The notes: a model not told the origin generated them from the letters alone. Shown: positions 8,249-17,722, counted from the stretch's first letter. The stretch is DNA of 64,000 nt from Lachnospiraceae bacterium (GCA_017457865.1 JAFTGN010000004.1:1-64000); one strand, 5' to 3'. A program made the numbers and translations.

Positions 8249-9454
8249 CTATCTCCAATCTGCAACCAGCTCATAAAACCGTTCCAGTTCCTTTGCATTC
8301 ATCAGCACCGGAACCGGATATAGCGGGTTTGCTTCTTTTGCCGCATGCTTTGCCATCCGGGGAATATCCTCTTTCTGAATGCCGGAAAGTGTTTCCGGAA
8401 TATTCATGTTCCTGTTCAGTTCCCGAATGGCCTCAATGAACTTCTTCGCCCCTTCTTCATGGGACTCTTCTTTCTGAGCCACACGGGCCGCGATCCCCAG
8501 CATATGCAGTTTTTTGTACACCGCCGGTCCGTACTCCTCTAATACGATGGGCATCAGAACCGAATTGGCCAGCCCATGGGGAATATTATACTGTCCCCCA
8601 AGAGAATGGGCCACTGCATGAATGTATCCCACGTAAGACTTGGAAAAGGCAAGTCCCGCTTTATAAGCAGCATGGAGCATATTTCTCCTTGCTTTATAAT
8701 TGGAACCGTCCCGGTATGCAGTTTCAATGTTCGCAAAGATCAATCTGGTAGCCTGCAATGCCAGTTTTCTGGTCTCCCTGGTGGTAGAACCGCCAATATA
8801 TGCCTCTACTGCATGGGTCAGTGCATCCATACCGGTGGTGGCAGTCAGATGGGGCGGCAATGTATAAGTCACCTCCGGGTCAAGCACTGCATACGCCGGA
8901 ATCTGGGTAAAGTTATTCATGGTATACTTGTGCTTTTGTTCACTGTCTGTAATGACCGCCGCCACCGTCACTTCACTGCCGGTACCCGCTGTGGTGGGAA
9001 TGGCAATGAGCACCGGCAGTTTCCGATGCACTTTCAGCAACCCTTTCAACTGCTTTAGAGATTTGTTTGGATACGCAATACACGCTCCCACCGCTTTGGC
9101 ACAGTCCATGGAAGAACCACCCCCAAATGCAATGAGTGCTTCACATTTTTCTTTTTGATACAGCGCCTTTGCCTCTTCCACATTGTGTACCGTGGGATTG
9201 GCACAAGTCTGGTCATACACCGCACAGTGAATGCGATGTGCCTTCAGAATGGCTTCCAGTGCCGCTGTACTTCCCCCTTTTCTTAAACCCGGATCTGTCA
9301 CAAGCAGAACAGATTTGATCTGGTGCTTGTCCAATATGTCTGGCACACTTTTGATATGTTCATATAATTTCGGTTCCCGATAAGGCAAAACCGGCATCGC
9401 CAGACGAAATCCCAACTGGTAAGTCCGACAAAATACTTTTGATGGAAAATTCAT
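8249..9454 (-). CDS. iron-containing alcohol dehydrogenase
   Basis: The 401-residue product is a group III (Fe-dependent) alcohol dehydrogenase. It shows the nucleotide-binding GGGSSMDCAKAVGA, then PTTAGTGSEVT, TTGMDALTHAVEAYI and HAVAHSLGGQYNIPHGLANSV, which supply the Asp and His iron ligands. Length is normal for the family. AAAGGAG precedes the start with good spacing. It is the first gene of a two-gene operon with an aldehyde dehydrogenase; the junction has essentially no gap. Likely role is interconversion of a medium- or long-chain alcohol and its aldehyde; the actual substrate cannot be read from sequence. Confidence 0.93.
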   Translation of the reverse strand: MNFPSKVFCRTYQLGFRLAMPVLPYREPKLYEHIKSVPDILDKHQIKSVLLVTDPGLRKGGSTAALEAILKAHRIHCAVYDQTCANPTVHNVEEAKALYQKEKCEALIAFGGGSSMDCAKAVGACIAYPNKSLKQLKGLLKVHRKLPVLIAIPTTAGTGSEVTVAAVITDSEQKHKYTMNNFTQIPAYAVLDPEVTYTLPPHLTATTGMDALTHAVEAYIGGSTTRETRKLALQATRLIFANIETAYRDGSNYKARRNMLHAAYKAGLAFSKSYVGYIHAVAHSLGGQYNIPHGLANSVLMPIVLEEYGPAVYKKLHMLGIAARVAQKEESHEEGAKKFIEAIRELNRNMNIPETLSGIQKEDIPRMAKHAAKEANPLYPVPVLMNAKELERFYELVADWR

Positions 9455-9486
9455 GTTGCTTCATCTCCTTTTTGTATCACACTATT

Positions 9487-9822
9487 TATAGACAATTGCG
9501 AAACTCTTTCATCAGACCATAAAACAGCCTGTATATCAGAAATTTTATGTTTGCAGAACTACAAATAGAATCTGCATATGTGCTGATGAGGAAGGCAAAT
9601 ATGTCTTAAGAAGGCTCTTGTAGAAGCCGGCACTTTATTTTTTGAGTGAATGCGTTGCATTTACGAAAAAAAATATTAGTGCCGCTGCATTCTACACGAA
9701 GCGAGAGCGTGCCTTCGAAAGACATATTGCGTACGAGACAGCACATATAGATGTTTGTTTTCTCTGCAAACATAAAATTTTAATGAAAGGCGTTCGGTAT
9801 CATAGTTTCGCAATTGTCTATC
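9487..9822. repeat. long palindromic intergenic repeat, copy B
   Basis: ATAGACAATTGCGAAACT at the left and AGTTTCGCAATTGTCTAT at the right are a perfect 18-base inverted repeat. Inner arms pair ATTTTATGTTTGCAG with CTGCAAACATAAAAT, GGCAAATATGTCTT with AAGACATATTG, and GCCGGCACTT with TTAGTGCCGC. It fills the whole 393-base gap between radA and the dehydrogenase operon. No gene is seen in the gap. Confidence 0.9.
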
Positions 9823-9847
9823 ATACGATTTGAGCAATTCTGAATGG

Positions 9848-11209
9848 TCACACCAGCTCTAACAATTCTCCCACATGATGCACCGGAATCAGTTTCATCC
9901 CTTCCGGTGTCTGCAATCCTTTCATGGACACAGCAGGCAGAATACAGGTGGTAAATCCCAGCTTGCCTGCCTCATTCACTCTCTGCTGTACCATGCTGAC
10001 CCCCCGGATTTCTCCTGCAAGCCCCACTTCTCCAAAGACAATCAGATGCTCGTCTATGGGCAGATCCCGGAAACTGGACACCACTGCAAAGACAATGCCC
10101 AGATCCAGTGCCGGTTCATTGACCTTGATTCCTCCTGTGATGTTCACATAAGCATCACACTGGGACAGATTCATCCCCAGCCGCTTTTCCAGCACTGCCA
10201 GAAGCAGATTCACACGGTTATAATCGGTACCCGCAGAAGTCCGTCTGGGCATCCCAAAACCAGTCTGACACACCAGTGCCTGTATTTCCAGCAAAATGGG
10301 TCTGGTTCCTTCTATGACACAGGTGACCACCGAACCGGATGCATTGGCAGGGCGGCCGCCTAACATATATTCCGATGGATTTTCCACCTCTGTGAGCCCC
10401 TGCTGGGTCATTTCAAATACCCCGATCTCATTGGTAGAGCCAAACCGGTTCTTCACCGCACGAAGGACACGGTACACTGCGTTCCGGTCTCCCTCAAAGT
10501 ACAGCACCGTATCCACCATATGTTCCAACACTCTGGGACCGGCCACTACCCCTTCCTTGGTCACATGTCCCACCAGAAAGATGGTAATGTTCTGTCCTTT
10601 GGCAAGTGCCAGGAGCAGGTTGGTACACTCCCTGATCTGTCCCACACTGCCCGGTGCAGAAGTCACATCCTCCCGAAACATAGTCTGAATGGAATCCACA
10701 ATCACAATGTCCGGATGCAGATCATCAATGGTGGCGCTCATCCGGTCTAAGTTGGTTTCCGAAAGGAAATACAATTCCCCGGAAAAGGTACCCAGCCGGT
10801 TTGCCCGCATTTTGATCTGGCGCAGGGATTCTTCCCCGGAAATATACAGTACCTTACTGCCATGTGCTGCTGTATAGCGGCACACCTGCAACAATAAAGT
10901 AGACTTTCCAATTCCCGGATCCCCCCCTACCAGAATGAGAGAGCCGGGCACAATGCCACCCCCAAGCACCCGGTCTAATTCATGCATCCCGGCAGAAACA
11001 CGCTTTTCTTCTGCGGTGGAAATCTCCGCTAAGGTAGCCGGTGCCGTGCTGCTCTGCAATCTCTTTTGATGGACCACCGGTGTCTTCTTCGCCAATGGTT
11101 CTTCCACCATGGTATTCCATGCATGACAACCGGGACACTGCCCCATCCATTTGGAGGATTCATAGCCGCATTCACTACAGAAAAAAGCAGTATTTTTTGC
11201 TTTTGCCAT
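9848..11209 (-). CDS. radA: DNA repair protein RadA/Sms
   Basis: The 453-residue product has the full RadA layout: an N-terminal C4 zinc finger (CSECGYESSKWMGQCPGC), a RecA-like ATPase with GGDPGIGKST (Walker A), the family-specific KNRFGSTNEIGVF motif, and a Lon-protease-like C-terminal domain (DLGIVFAVVSS, GEVGLAGEIR). RadA is a hexameric branch-migration helicase acting with RecA in recombinational repair. The frame is open to 11347, but the ATG at 11209 follows AGGAG with 8-base spacing and gives the usual MAKAKNTAFFCSECG start. It lies downstream of clpC, as in Bacillus, with one small gene between. Confidence 0.96.
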   Translation of the reverse strand: MAKAKNTAFFCSECGYESSKWMGQCPGCHAWNTMVEEPLAKKTPVVHQKRLQSSTAPATLAEISTAEEKRVSAGMHELDRVLGGGIVPGSLILVGGDPGIGKSTLLLQVCRYTAAHGSKVLYISGEESLRQIKMRANRLGTFSGELYFLSETNLDRMSATIDDLHPDIVIVDSIQTMFREDVTSAPGSVGQIRECTNLLLALAKGQNITIFLVGHVTKEGVVAGPRVLEHMVDTVLYFEGDRNAVYRVLRAVKNRFGSTNEIGVFEMTQQGLTEVENPSEYMLGGRPANASGSVVTCVIEGTRPILLEIQALVCQTGFGMPRRTSAGTDYNRVNLLLAVLEKRLGMNLSQCDAYVNITGGIKVNEPALDLGIVFAVVSSFRDLPIDEHLIVFGEVGLAGEIRGVSMVQQRVNEAGKLGFTTCILPAVSMKGLQTPEGMKLIPVHHVGELLELV

Positions 11210-11330
11210 ACTCATTTCTCCTCTTATACTCGTCTGACTGGTTGCAAACGATCCGTCCTTCCCATTTACGTGCATCAGGAACATTGCTCTCTGTGTCAAA
11301 CATTCCCACATCCCACATAACGGACAATGC

Positions 11331-11362
11331 AAAAATCGGGCTGCCACTTTTCATGACAGCCC
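11331..11362 (-). terminator. intrinsic terminator after the 139-residue gene
   Basis: On the minus strand GGGCTGTCA, a short loop and TGGCAGCCC form a stem followed by GATTTTTG. It separates the small gene from radA, which therefore probably has its own promoter or depends on read-through. Confidence 0.75.
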
Positions 11363-11370
11363 TTGTTGTT

Positions 11371-11790
11371 TTATACCGTTGCTTTTTCGATGCGGATGAC
11401 AGATGCCTCTCCCTCGCTTAACTCTACACTCAGGCTCAACTTGCCACTCATATTGGTGGTCAGCACACCGGAGCTGACATCATCCACAAATACTTCATAT
11501 GCAGTGGACTCTTCTACCCCCAATGTGATCTGTGCATCTTCATTGCCTTCTACCATAAACTCAATGGTATCTTCTGTTGCGGAAAATCCATTGACTGCGG
11601 TTCCCGGTACGGATTCATATACAAACAATCCGTTCTTCTCTAACTTGGTGATCTCATAAAAAGTCTTTACTTTATACAGATCTCCCTGATAGGCAAAATC
11701 ACTTAACTTGGTCTTCTTGTCCAGTTCGTAATTTCCAAAGCTTAATGTTCCATCCTCTTCTACACGAAGTAACTCATTGATAACCCCCAT
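11371..11790 (-). CDS. conserved Clostridia protein of unknown function (139 aa)
   Basis: The acidic, soluble 139-residue protein starts MGVINELLRVEEDGTLSFGNYELDKK. It is predicted to be mostly beta strands with no signal peptide, no membrane segment and no catalytic motif. Similar proteins are widespread in Lachnospiraceae and some are labelled 'endosialidase' by transfer; nothing here supports an enzyme, and the size is far too small for one. AGGAGG precedes the ATG. A hairpin repeat lies 37 bases upstream and a terminator follows, so it may be its own transcript between clpC and radA. Confidence 0.8.
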   Translation of the reverse strand: MGVINELLRVEEDGTLSFGNYELDKKTKLSDFAYQGDLYKVKTFYEITKLEKNGLFVYESVPGTAVNGFSATEDTIEFMVEGNEDAQITLGVEESTAYEVFVDDVSSGVLTTNMSGKLSLSVELSEGEASVIRIEKATV

Positions 11791-11826
11791 GGTGTATCCT
11801 CCTGATTCCTATGTATCTTTCGACGA

Positions 11827-11861
11827 TTGTGAAACCCATGTTCTGTTCCGGTCTTTCACAA
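11827..11861. repeat. 35-base hairpin repeat (TTGTGAAA family), copy 1
   Basis: TTGTGAAA and TTTCACAA flank a 19-base middle. A 35-base relative matching at about 28 of 35 positions sits at the purM start (23628-23662). Here it lies in the leader of the 139-residue gene. The rest of the 11791-11971 gap shows no gene. Confidence 0.65.
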
Positions 11862-11971
11862 CTGCCAATATATCCTGTGTCCACACAAAGCAGCCATTTC
11901 CTGTCCATCCGGATTCCCAAAACGAACCTCTTCTCTGTATGAACACAGCTGAACTGTATGCCTTTTGGGCT

Positions 11972-14458
11972 TTACAGTGTTTCACAAACTTCCTTTTCCA
12001 ACGCAAACTGCAATACTGCTTCCCCGTCTGCATTCTTTCCAACAGTGACCTGCACGGTATCCCCCTTGCTGACCTTACCATCCAGCATGGCTTCTGCCAA
12101 CTGGTCTTCCAACATACTCTGAATGGCTCTGCGCAATGGGCGGGCACCATATTTTTCATCATATCCTTTTTCCATTAACAGATCCTTTGCCTCTTCTGTT
12201 ACATGAAGCTCCATTTCCATTTGAGCGCGGATCCGCTTGTCAATAGATGCCAGCATAATATCCAGAATGGAACGGATATGCTCTTTTCCAAGTGCATGGA
12301 AGACGATGATCTCGTCAATACGGTTCAAAAACTCCGGCTTAAAGGTTCGCTTCACTTCATCCATGACACGTCCCTTCATAAACTGGTAATTCTCCTTCTC
12401 GTCCGCCACGGCACCAAAGCCCAGTTTTTTCGGCTCCACAATATTGGCAGCACCGCAGTTAGATGTCATGATGAGAATGGTATTCTTGAAATCAATCTTT
12501 CTGCCCTGTGCGTCGGTGATCACACCATCATCCAATACCTGTAACAGAATATTGAACACATCCGGGTGTGCCTTCTCAATCTCATCAAACAAAATCACAG
12601 AATAAGGATTGCGGCGTACCTTCTCGCTGAGCTGTCCGCCTTCCTCAAATCCTACATATCCTGGCGGAGAGCCGATCATCTTGCTGACGCTGTGCTTCTC
12701 CATGTACTCGGACATGTCCACACGAATCATGGCATTTTCTGAGCCAAACATGGCTTCTGCCAATGCTTTGCTCAACTCTGTCTTGCCTACACCGGTAGGG
12801 CCTAAGAACAGAAAAGAACCAATGGGCCGCTTGGGGTCTTTTAAGCCCACACGACCTCTGCGGATGGCCTTGGATACCGCAGTGACTGCTTCCTCCTGTC
12901 CTACCACACGCTCGTGTAAAATAGACTCCAGCTTTTTCAGCCGTTGTGCTTCCCCTTCTTCCAGAGACTTCACCGGAATCCGGGTCCAGTCCGATACCAC
13001 TTCTGCAATCTCGCTTTCACTGACCACCGGACGTTTCAGCGTCTTTTCTCTTTCCCAGCGTGCCTTGATCTTGTCAATCTTCTCCCGCTTCTTTTCCTGC
13101 TTCCGCTTGATTTCTCCGGCTTTCTCGTAAGCCTCTTTACGGATGGCATCTTCTTTTGCCTCATTCAGCTTCTCAATCTCGGCTTCGATTTCCTTGATTT
13201 CCTTTGGTGCCACATAGGTCTTCAGACGCACCTTAGAAGCCGCCTCATCTACAATGTCAATGGCCTTATCCGGCAGGAACCGGTCATTGATGTAGCGGGC
13301 AGACAGCTTGACAGCTGCTTCCAATGCCTCATCTGTGATCTGTACCCGATGATGCTCCTCATATGCCTTCCGCAGTCCTCTTAAAATCTCTACGGTTGCT
13401 TCTTCTGACGGTTCTTCTACCATCACCGGCTGGAACCTGCGTTCCAGTGCCGCGTCTTTTTCAATCCGTTTCCGGTACTCGTCAATGGTGGTGGCACCAA
13501 TGACCTGAATCTCCCCTCTGGCCAGACTGGGTTTCAGAATATTGGACGCATCCATCGCACCCTCTGCACCACCTGCCCCGATGATGGTGTGAATCTCATC
13601 AATAAATAACAGCACATCTCCAGCAGCGGAAACTTCCTGAATCACGTTTTTGATCCGTTCTTCAAATTCCCCCCGGTACTTGGAACCTGCTACCATGCCG
13701 GACAGATCCAGTGTGACCACTCGTTTCTCCCGGATGGTATCCGGTACCTCCCCGGTCTCAATCTGCTGTGCCAGTCCCTCTGCAATGGCAGTCTTGCCTA
13801 CGCCAGGCTCTCCGATCAGACAGGGATTGTTCTTGGTACGTCTGCTTAAGATCTGAATCACACGGTTGATCTCAGAAGCTCTGCCAATCACCGGGTCTAA
13901 CTTCCCCTCTGCTGCCATACGGGTCAAGTCTCTGCCGTACTGATCCAGCGTAGGTGTATTGGTTTCCTGGTTTCTTTTGGAGGATACCTTTCTCAGATCA
14001 TCCCGAATTTCCGAAGCATCCTGCCCGGATGCCAGAAACAAATCCGTATACATGCGTGTCAGGTTCACACCCAGTGTATTGAGCAGTCTGGTGGCTGCAC
14101 AATCTGTCTCCCGAATCATGGCAATCAGGATATGCTCTGTCCCTGCCAAACTGGAATGCTGTCTATGAGCCTCTGCCTGACTGTTGCTCAGCACTCTCCT
14201 GGCTCTGGGGGTGTAACCTGCCGGTTCCTCTACATTCACACTGGAGGCAGAGGCAATGAGCTGACTGGTCTTTTCCTCTACCTGCTTTAACTCTACGCCA
14301 TAGCTTTCCAGTATCTTACTGGCCAGACCAGTGCCTTCCCGAAGCAGTCCCATCAGCAAATGCTCGGTACCGATATAGTTATGACCAAATTCCACCGCTG
14401 ACTGTTTTGCCTGCTCCAATGCCTGGTTGGCTTTTTTGGTAAAATAATTATAATCCAT
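11972..14458 (-). CDS. clpC: ATP-dependent Clp protease ATP-binding subunit ClpC
   Basis: The 828-residue product is a class I Clp unfoldase: two N-terminal Clp_N repeats ([30 protein letters not shown]), a first AAA module with [15 protein letters not shown], a middle coiled-coil with the UVR-like [25 protein letters not shown], and a second module with [17 protein letters not shown], then the D2-small domain. It feeds proteins to ClpP in the cytosol and works with the McsA/McsB adaptors. The open frame extends to 14554, but the ATG at 14458 gives the standard [18 protein letters not shown] start and follows AGGAAAGG. The operon order regulator-mcsA-mcsB-clpC is conserved. Confidence 0.97.
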   Translation of the reverse strand: MDYNYFTKKANQALEQAKQSAVEFGHNYIGTEHLLMGLLREGTGLASKILESYGVELKQVEEKTSQLIASASSVNVEEPAGYTPRARRVLSNSQAEAHRQHSSLAGTEHILIAMIRETDCAATRLLNTLGVNLTRMYTDLFLASGQDASEIRDDLRKVSSKRNQETNTPTLDQYGRDLTRMAAEGKLDPVIGRASEINRVIQILSRRTKNNPCLIGEPGVGKTAIAEGLAQQIETGEVPDTIREKRVVTLDLSGMVAGSKYRGEFEERIKNVIQEVSAAGDVLLFIDEIHTIIGAGGAEGAMDASNILKPSLARGEIQVIGATTIDEYRKRIEKDAALERRFQPVMVEEPSEEATVEILRGLRKAYEEHHRVQITDEALEAAVKLSARYINDRFLPDKAIDIVDEAASKVRLKTYVAPKEIKEIEAEIEKLNEAKEDAIRKEAYEKAGEIKRKQEKKREKIDKIKARWEREKTLKRPVVSESEIAEVVSDWTRIPVKSLEEGEAQRLKKLESILHERVVGQEEAVTAVSKAIRRGRVGLKDPKRPIGSFLFLGPTGVGKTELSKALAEAMFGSENAMIRVDMSEYMEKHSVSKMIGSPPGYVGFEEGGQLSEKVRRNPYSVILFDEIEKAHPDVFNILLQVLDDGVITDAQGRKIDFKNTILIMTSNCGAANIVEPKKLGFGAVADEKENYQFMKGRVMDEVKRTFKPEFLNRIDEIIVFHALGKEHIRSILDIMLASIDKRIRAQMEMELHVTEEAKDLLMEKGYDEKYGARPLRRAIQSMLEDQLAEAMLDGKVSKGDTVQVTVGKNADGEAVLQFALEKEVCETL

Positions 14459-14621
14459 CGTCACAATTAACCTTTCCTGCCCCTGTCTGTCTCTCTTTGT
14501 CACTGTTTCATTCCGGCACAGTTTCCAGCCACATGGCAGCCGAACCATTTGCACTCTTTTACGCTGCCTTGTGAAAGTGAGATACAGACATGCTTATTAT
14601 ACAGAATCTCTCAGAAAAAAT

Positions 14622-15659
14622 CTAGACCAGTTCTGGTAAACGTTTCTGAATATATTCACACCTTGCCTGTGTCAGCCTTTCCTGATCCATGGGTTTGTCA
14701 AACAATACCTGTAAATTGGCATCCTGCACTTCCATCATCAGTCCATAACAATTCAATGGCTCTGCCATTTCGATCAATCCATTGTAAATACCGCATCGGA
14801 TACTGGACAGACAGTTCAGTGCTTCTGCCGTCTCCAGTGTCCTGGCATATTTTAAAATGCCATATGATTTATAAATGCGGTCTTGGAGCTGTATGGACTG
14901 CTTTTTCAACGCCTGGGTCCGAATCTTCAACTCCTGCCGTTCCAAATGAGCGGCGATCCGCACCAACACTTCCACGATATCTTTCTCCGAAAGACCCAGT
15001 GTTTTTTGATTGGACAATACAAATACATCTCCCGGATTGTCATCCAAATCACCAAATGCCCCCTGAACCACCAGTCCATACCGGCTCATCTCTCTGGCCA
15101 GTCCTTTGATGCCGTCATTGGCTGCCAGAAAAGGCAGATGCAACAGCAAATACCCCCGCATGCCTGTGCCGGCATTGGTGGGAAATGTGGTCATATAGCC
15201 AAACCGCTCATCAAATGCATACTCAAACTTCTGATTGAGAAAATCATCAATCTGATTGGCCATCCGCCAGGCATCTTCGATCCGCAGTCCCGGCATGGAA
15301 ACCTGCATTCGGATATGATCATCCCCATTGAACACCATGCTGACCGACTCATCCTCTGCTACCAGAAGCCCCATGGGATGCTCCTTCTGTAAAATAGATT
15401 TATTGATGATCCGGCGTTCCTTCAGTGCAATCTTCTGCATCTGGGAAAACCCCTCAAATGTACTTCCGTGCAGTTCACAGGCGGTCACTTCATCCAGTCC
15501 CTCACACCCCTTTTGCAAAGTGGCAGTCAGTCCAATCTTTGCCACATCTGACAGCTTACAGGGAAATACATAATCTTTTAGATTCCGTACCAGACGGACT
15601 CTGCTTGCTACATAAATATCAGACTGCTCTGATACTTTCTCATACCATTTTTTCATCAC
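14622..15659 (-). CDS. mcsB: McsB-like guanido phosphotransferase, probably catalytically altered
   Basis: The 345-residue protein aligns along its length with the arginine kinase McsB and keeps the ATP-binding SRVRLVRN (19-26) and the Arg of GTGMRG. Several active-site positions differ from Bacillus McsB: the NEEDHIR motif reads NGDDHIR (111-117), the reactive Cys of CPTN is Phe159 (FPTN), and the VVRGxYGEGSEA loop reads VVQGAFGDLDDN (197-208). McsB normally phosphorylates arginines to mark proteins for ClpCP, so this copy may be inactive or changed in specificity and act as a scaffold. Its ATGA overlaps the mcsA stop by 4 bases, showing coupled translation. The comparison rests on remembered reference sequence. 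Confidence 0.88.
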   Translation of the reverse strand: MMKKWYEKVSEQSDIYVASRVRLVRNLKDYVFPCKLSDVAKIGLTATLQKGCEGLDEVTACELHGSTFEGFSQMQKIALKERRIINKSILQKEHPMGLLVAEDESVSMVFNGDDHIRMQVSMPGLRIEDAWRMANQIDDFLNQKFEYAFDERFGYMTTFPTNAGTGMRGYLLLHLPFLAANDGIKGLAREMSRYGLVVQGAFGDLDDNPGDVFVLSNQKTLGLSEKDIVEVLVRIAAHLERQELKIRTQALKKQSIQLQDRIYKSYGILKYARTLETAEALNCLSSIRCGIYNGLIEMAEPLNCYGLMMEVQDANLQVLFDKPMDQERLTQARCEYIQKRLPELV

Positions 15660-16204
15660 TTCTGCTCCAGTTCTGCTTTCAACGCATGAATCTCATCCCG
15701 CAGCAGGGCGGCCTGCTCATAATCCTCTTCCTTCAAGGCTTCCTGTAGTCTTGCCTGCAGCAAGTGCAGCTGCTCTGCTCTGTTCTCCTCCTTCCGGACA
15801 TGCTCTACTGTCTCTTCAAAGGATACACCGTTTTGCTGATACTTGGGTTTCTTGCCGGTATGCCTGCTGCTGATCTGAATCCGCTTCAGATTCTCCTCAA
15901 TGAGCAAACCGAATGTATTATAACAATCTGCACAGCCAAACTGACTGTCTCGCACAAATTCTCCGTAAGTCATTCCACAGCCGGGGCAGGTGATTTTTTC
16001 TGCTTCTGCAGGCTCCTGCTCATCTGACTGCAAATAACTGCCCAGAATACCGGATAACAACCGGCTCAGTGGAAATTCTTCTCCCATACCGGTCCGCAGT
16101 TCTGCCGCACACTGGCTGCACAGCCGCATCTCCCGTTTTCTTCCGTTCATAATCTCTGTCACCATAATATTGGCTTCTCTCTTCTGGCATTTTTCACACA
16201 ACAT
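15656..16204 (-). CDS. mcsA: McsA, zinc-binding partner of McsB/ClpC
   Basis: The 182-residue protein begins with a CEKCQKREANIMVTE...CSQC zinc-binding unit, has a second CPGCGMTYGEF...CADCYNTF unit (about 73-95), and ends in a UVR domain (LQARLQEALKEEDYEQAALLRDEIHALKAEL) that contacts ClpC-type proteins. McsA activates McsB and serves as an adaptor for the ClpC unfoldase. It precedes mcsB with a 4-base overlap and follows the GntR-type regulator by 67 bases. All eight zinc-ligand cysteines appear intact, in contrast to the altered McsB next to it. Confidence 0.94.
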   Translation of the reverse strand: MLCEKCQKREANIMVTEIMNGRKREMRLCSQCAAELRTGMGEEFPLSRLLSGILGSYLQSDEQEPAEAEKITCPGCGMTYGEFVRDSQFGCADCYNTFGLLIEENLKRIQISSRHTGKKPKYQQNGVSFEETVEHVRKEENRAEQLHLLQARLQEALKEEDYEQAALLRDEIHALKAELEQK

Positions 16205-16271
16205 AACCGCAACTCCCTATGATTCAGATTGGTGGACGTTTCCGTCATACACTCCTGCAATGTATTGCAGC

Positions 16272-16646
16272 CTACAATCGATACTCGTCAAATATTTGAT
16301 CCACTAAGGTGTGTACTTCCTCTCTGGTAATATTTTTACAGATCGCCCTTGCCAAAAGCGTCCCTAAATTGGAACGCAGTTCCTGCATGGCACGCATCTT
16401 GTCAATATCCAGGCTGATGATGGCACCTCTGCGCCGGTCCACCTTCACAAACCCCTCTTGCCGCAATACCGTATATGCTTTATTGACGGTATGCATATTG
16501 ATGCCGACGCTCTCTGCCAGCTGCCTGACAGAAGGTAGCTGCTCTCCTTCCTGTATCTCAGACATGGCAATTCCCAGTATGATCTGATTGCACAATTGCA
16601 GATAAATCGCCTCATCACTGTTAAAATCAATATTCAGAATCACCAT
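16272..16646 (-). CDS. GntR-family (YtrA-type) transcriptional regulator
   Basis: The 124-residue protein has one winged helix-turn-helix (GEQLPSVRQLAESVGINMHTVNKAYTVLRQEGF, about 33-65) and only a short helical tail, the YtrA subgroup of GntR regulators. It takes the place that ctsR usually holds at the head of the clp operon, so it may regulate mcsA-mcsB-clpC as well as itself; this is inference from position. A strong GGAGGTG lies 8 bases before the ATG at 16646. The longer frame from 16754 would run through the promoter and is unlikely. It is divergent from the TPP-riboswitch-controlled thiT. Confidence 0.88.
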   Translation of the reverse strand: MVILNIDFNSDEAIYLQLCNQIILGIAMSEIQEGEQLPSVRQLAESVGINMHTVNKAYTVLRQEGFVKVDRRRGAIISLDIDKMRAMQELRSNLGTLLARAICKNITREEVHTLVDQIFDEYRL

Positions 16647-16692
16647 ATCATCACCTCCATCCGTTCTGTCTTCTTTTTCATTTGTTATACAC

Positions 16693-16721
16693 ATAATAGC
16701 ACACTTAGCAGGCAAATGCAA
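16693..16721 (-). promoter_or_regulatory. promoter of the regulator-mcsA-mcsB-clpC operon
   Basis: On the minus strand TTGCAT (16721-16716), a 17-base spacer and TATTAT (16698-16693) precede the regulator start by about 47 bases. No CtsR-type heptad repeat or CIRCE element is visible here. Confidence 0.65.
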
Positions 16722-16800
16722 TGTATCCACCTGATTTTCCAAATTTTTTATCATTTATCTTGACGGATGTGATTTTTCTCTATATAATAAATGCCGCAGA

Positions 16801-16878
16801 AGCTAGGGGAGCCACTTGGCTGAGAAATGTACATTGACCCTTATCACTTGAACCGGATAATGCCGGCGTAAGGAAGCG
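16801..16878 (+). promoter_or_regulatory. TPP (thiamine pyrophosphate) riboswitch
   Basis: The THI-box signature is complete: AGGGGAGCC...GGCTGAGAA, then GACCC, ACTTGAACCGGATAATGCCGGCGTAAGGAAGC. These are the pyrimidine- and pyrophosphate-sensing halves of the TPP aptamer. It lies about 90 bases upstream of thiT, and the stretch between holds a hairpin that both hides the ribosome binding site and resembles a terminator. Confidence 0.97.
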
Positions 16879-16933
16879 AAATGCAGATCGGGATTCCGTT
16901 CTTGCATACTGTCATTTTTCAAAAGACTCCCTG

Positions 16934-16965
16934 ACCTCCTGCAATCATTTTTAAGGAGGTTTTTT
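16934..16965 (+). promoter_or_regulatory. ribosome-binding-site hairpin / terminator, expression platform of the TPP riboswitch
   Basis: ACCTCCT (16934-16940) pairs perfectly with AGGAGGT (16954-16960), the thiT ribosome binding site, and TTTTT follows before the ATG at 16966. The same hairpin could therefore block translation and end transcription when TPP is bound. Confidence 0.75.
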
Positions 16966-17652
16966 ATGTTTTCATTCTTTTTCACACAGACCACCAACAG
17001 CTGGGATGAGGTCATCTATGTGCCTACCACTGCCGGTATCATTCTGCTTGCAGCCATTCTGGTTGCCATCATCGCATTGTTTTCCTGGTTCCTGAAAAAA
17101 GACCAGAAAAAGCTGACCGCAAAGCAGCTGGCCTTCTGCGGTATGGCTGTTGCCATTGCCATGGTATTGTCTTTTATCAAGGCTTTTGATATGCCAATGG
17201 GTGGTTCCATCACCATGTTCAGCATGTTCTTCATCTGTATCATCGGCTACTGGTATGGTCCTTCTGTAGGGATCATGGCTGGTGTGGCATATGGTATGTT
17301 ACAGTTCATCGTAGAGCCACAGTTTTACAGCATCCCACAGATGATCGTAGACTATCCCCTGGCCTTTGGCGCACTGGGACTGTCCGGTTTCCTCAGATCT
17401 TACCCGGGAAAAGGGGTGGTCAACTCCCTGACCCTGGGGTATGTACTGGGTGTCATTGGCAGATATTGCTTTGCCGTACTTTCCGGTGTGCTGTTCTTTG
17501 CTGCCTATGCAGGAGACCAGAACCCGATCCTGTACTCTCTCACCTATAACCTGACTTACATTCTGCCGGAAGCCATCATCACATTAATCGTCATCATGCT
17601 TCCACCAGTGTATCAGGCATTGAAGAAACTTCGTGTAGAGGCTGTGAAATAA
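16966..17652 (+). CDS. thiT: thiamine ECF transporter S component ThiT
   Basis: The 228-residue membrane protein has about six helices and the ThiT landmarks: KLTAKQLAFCGMAVAIAMVLSFIK, GGSITMFSMFFICIIGYWYGPSVGIMAGVAYGMLQF and a DYPLAFGALGLSGF segment lining the thiamine site. It captures thiamine and docks on a shared ECF module encoded elsewhere. Control by the TPP riboswitch just upstream strongly supports the assignment. An N-terminal extension of about 50 residues with an extra membrane helix precedes the core, somewhat longer than classical ThiT (about 190). A terminator follows at 17723-17760, so it is a single-gene transcript. Confidence 0.96.
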   Translation: MFSFFFTQTTNSWDEVIYVPTTAGIILLAAILVAIIALFSWFLKKDQKKLTAKQLAFCGMAVAIAMVLSFIKAFDMPMGGSITMFSMFFICIIGYWYGPSVGIMAGVAYGMLQFIVEPQFYSIPQMIVDYPLAFGALGLSGFLRSYPGKGVVNSLTLGYVLGVIGRYCFAVLSGVLFFAAYAGDQNPILYSLTYNLTYILPEAIITLIVIMLPPVYQALKKLRVEAVK

Positions 17653-17722
17653 TCGTCACTTGGGATGATTCAGGAACAGACCAGTAAACGATTGTTTCCT
17701 GGTCCATCTTGCTTCAACAATT

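Noticed and set aside
11371..11790. Endosialidase function for the 139-residue protein
   Set aside because: The protein is much too small and lacks sialidase motifs; the name seems to be a database carry-over.
16647..16760. CtsR or CIRCE heat-shock operator before the clp operon
   Set aside because: No TTAGCACTC/GAGTGCTAA repeat and no GGTCAAA heptad repeats were found by eye.
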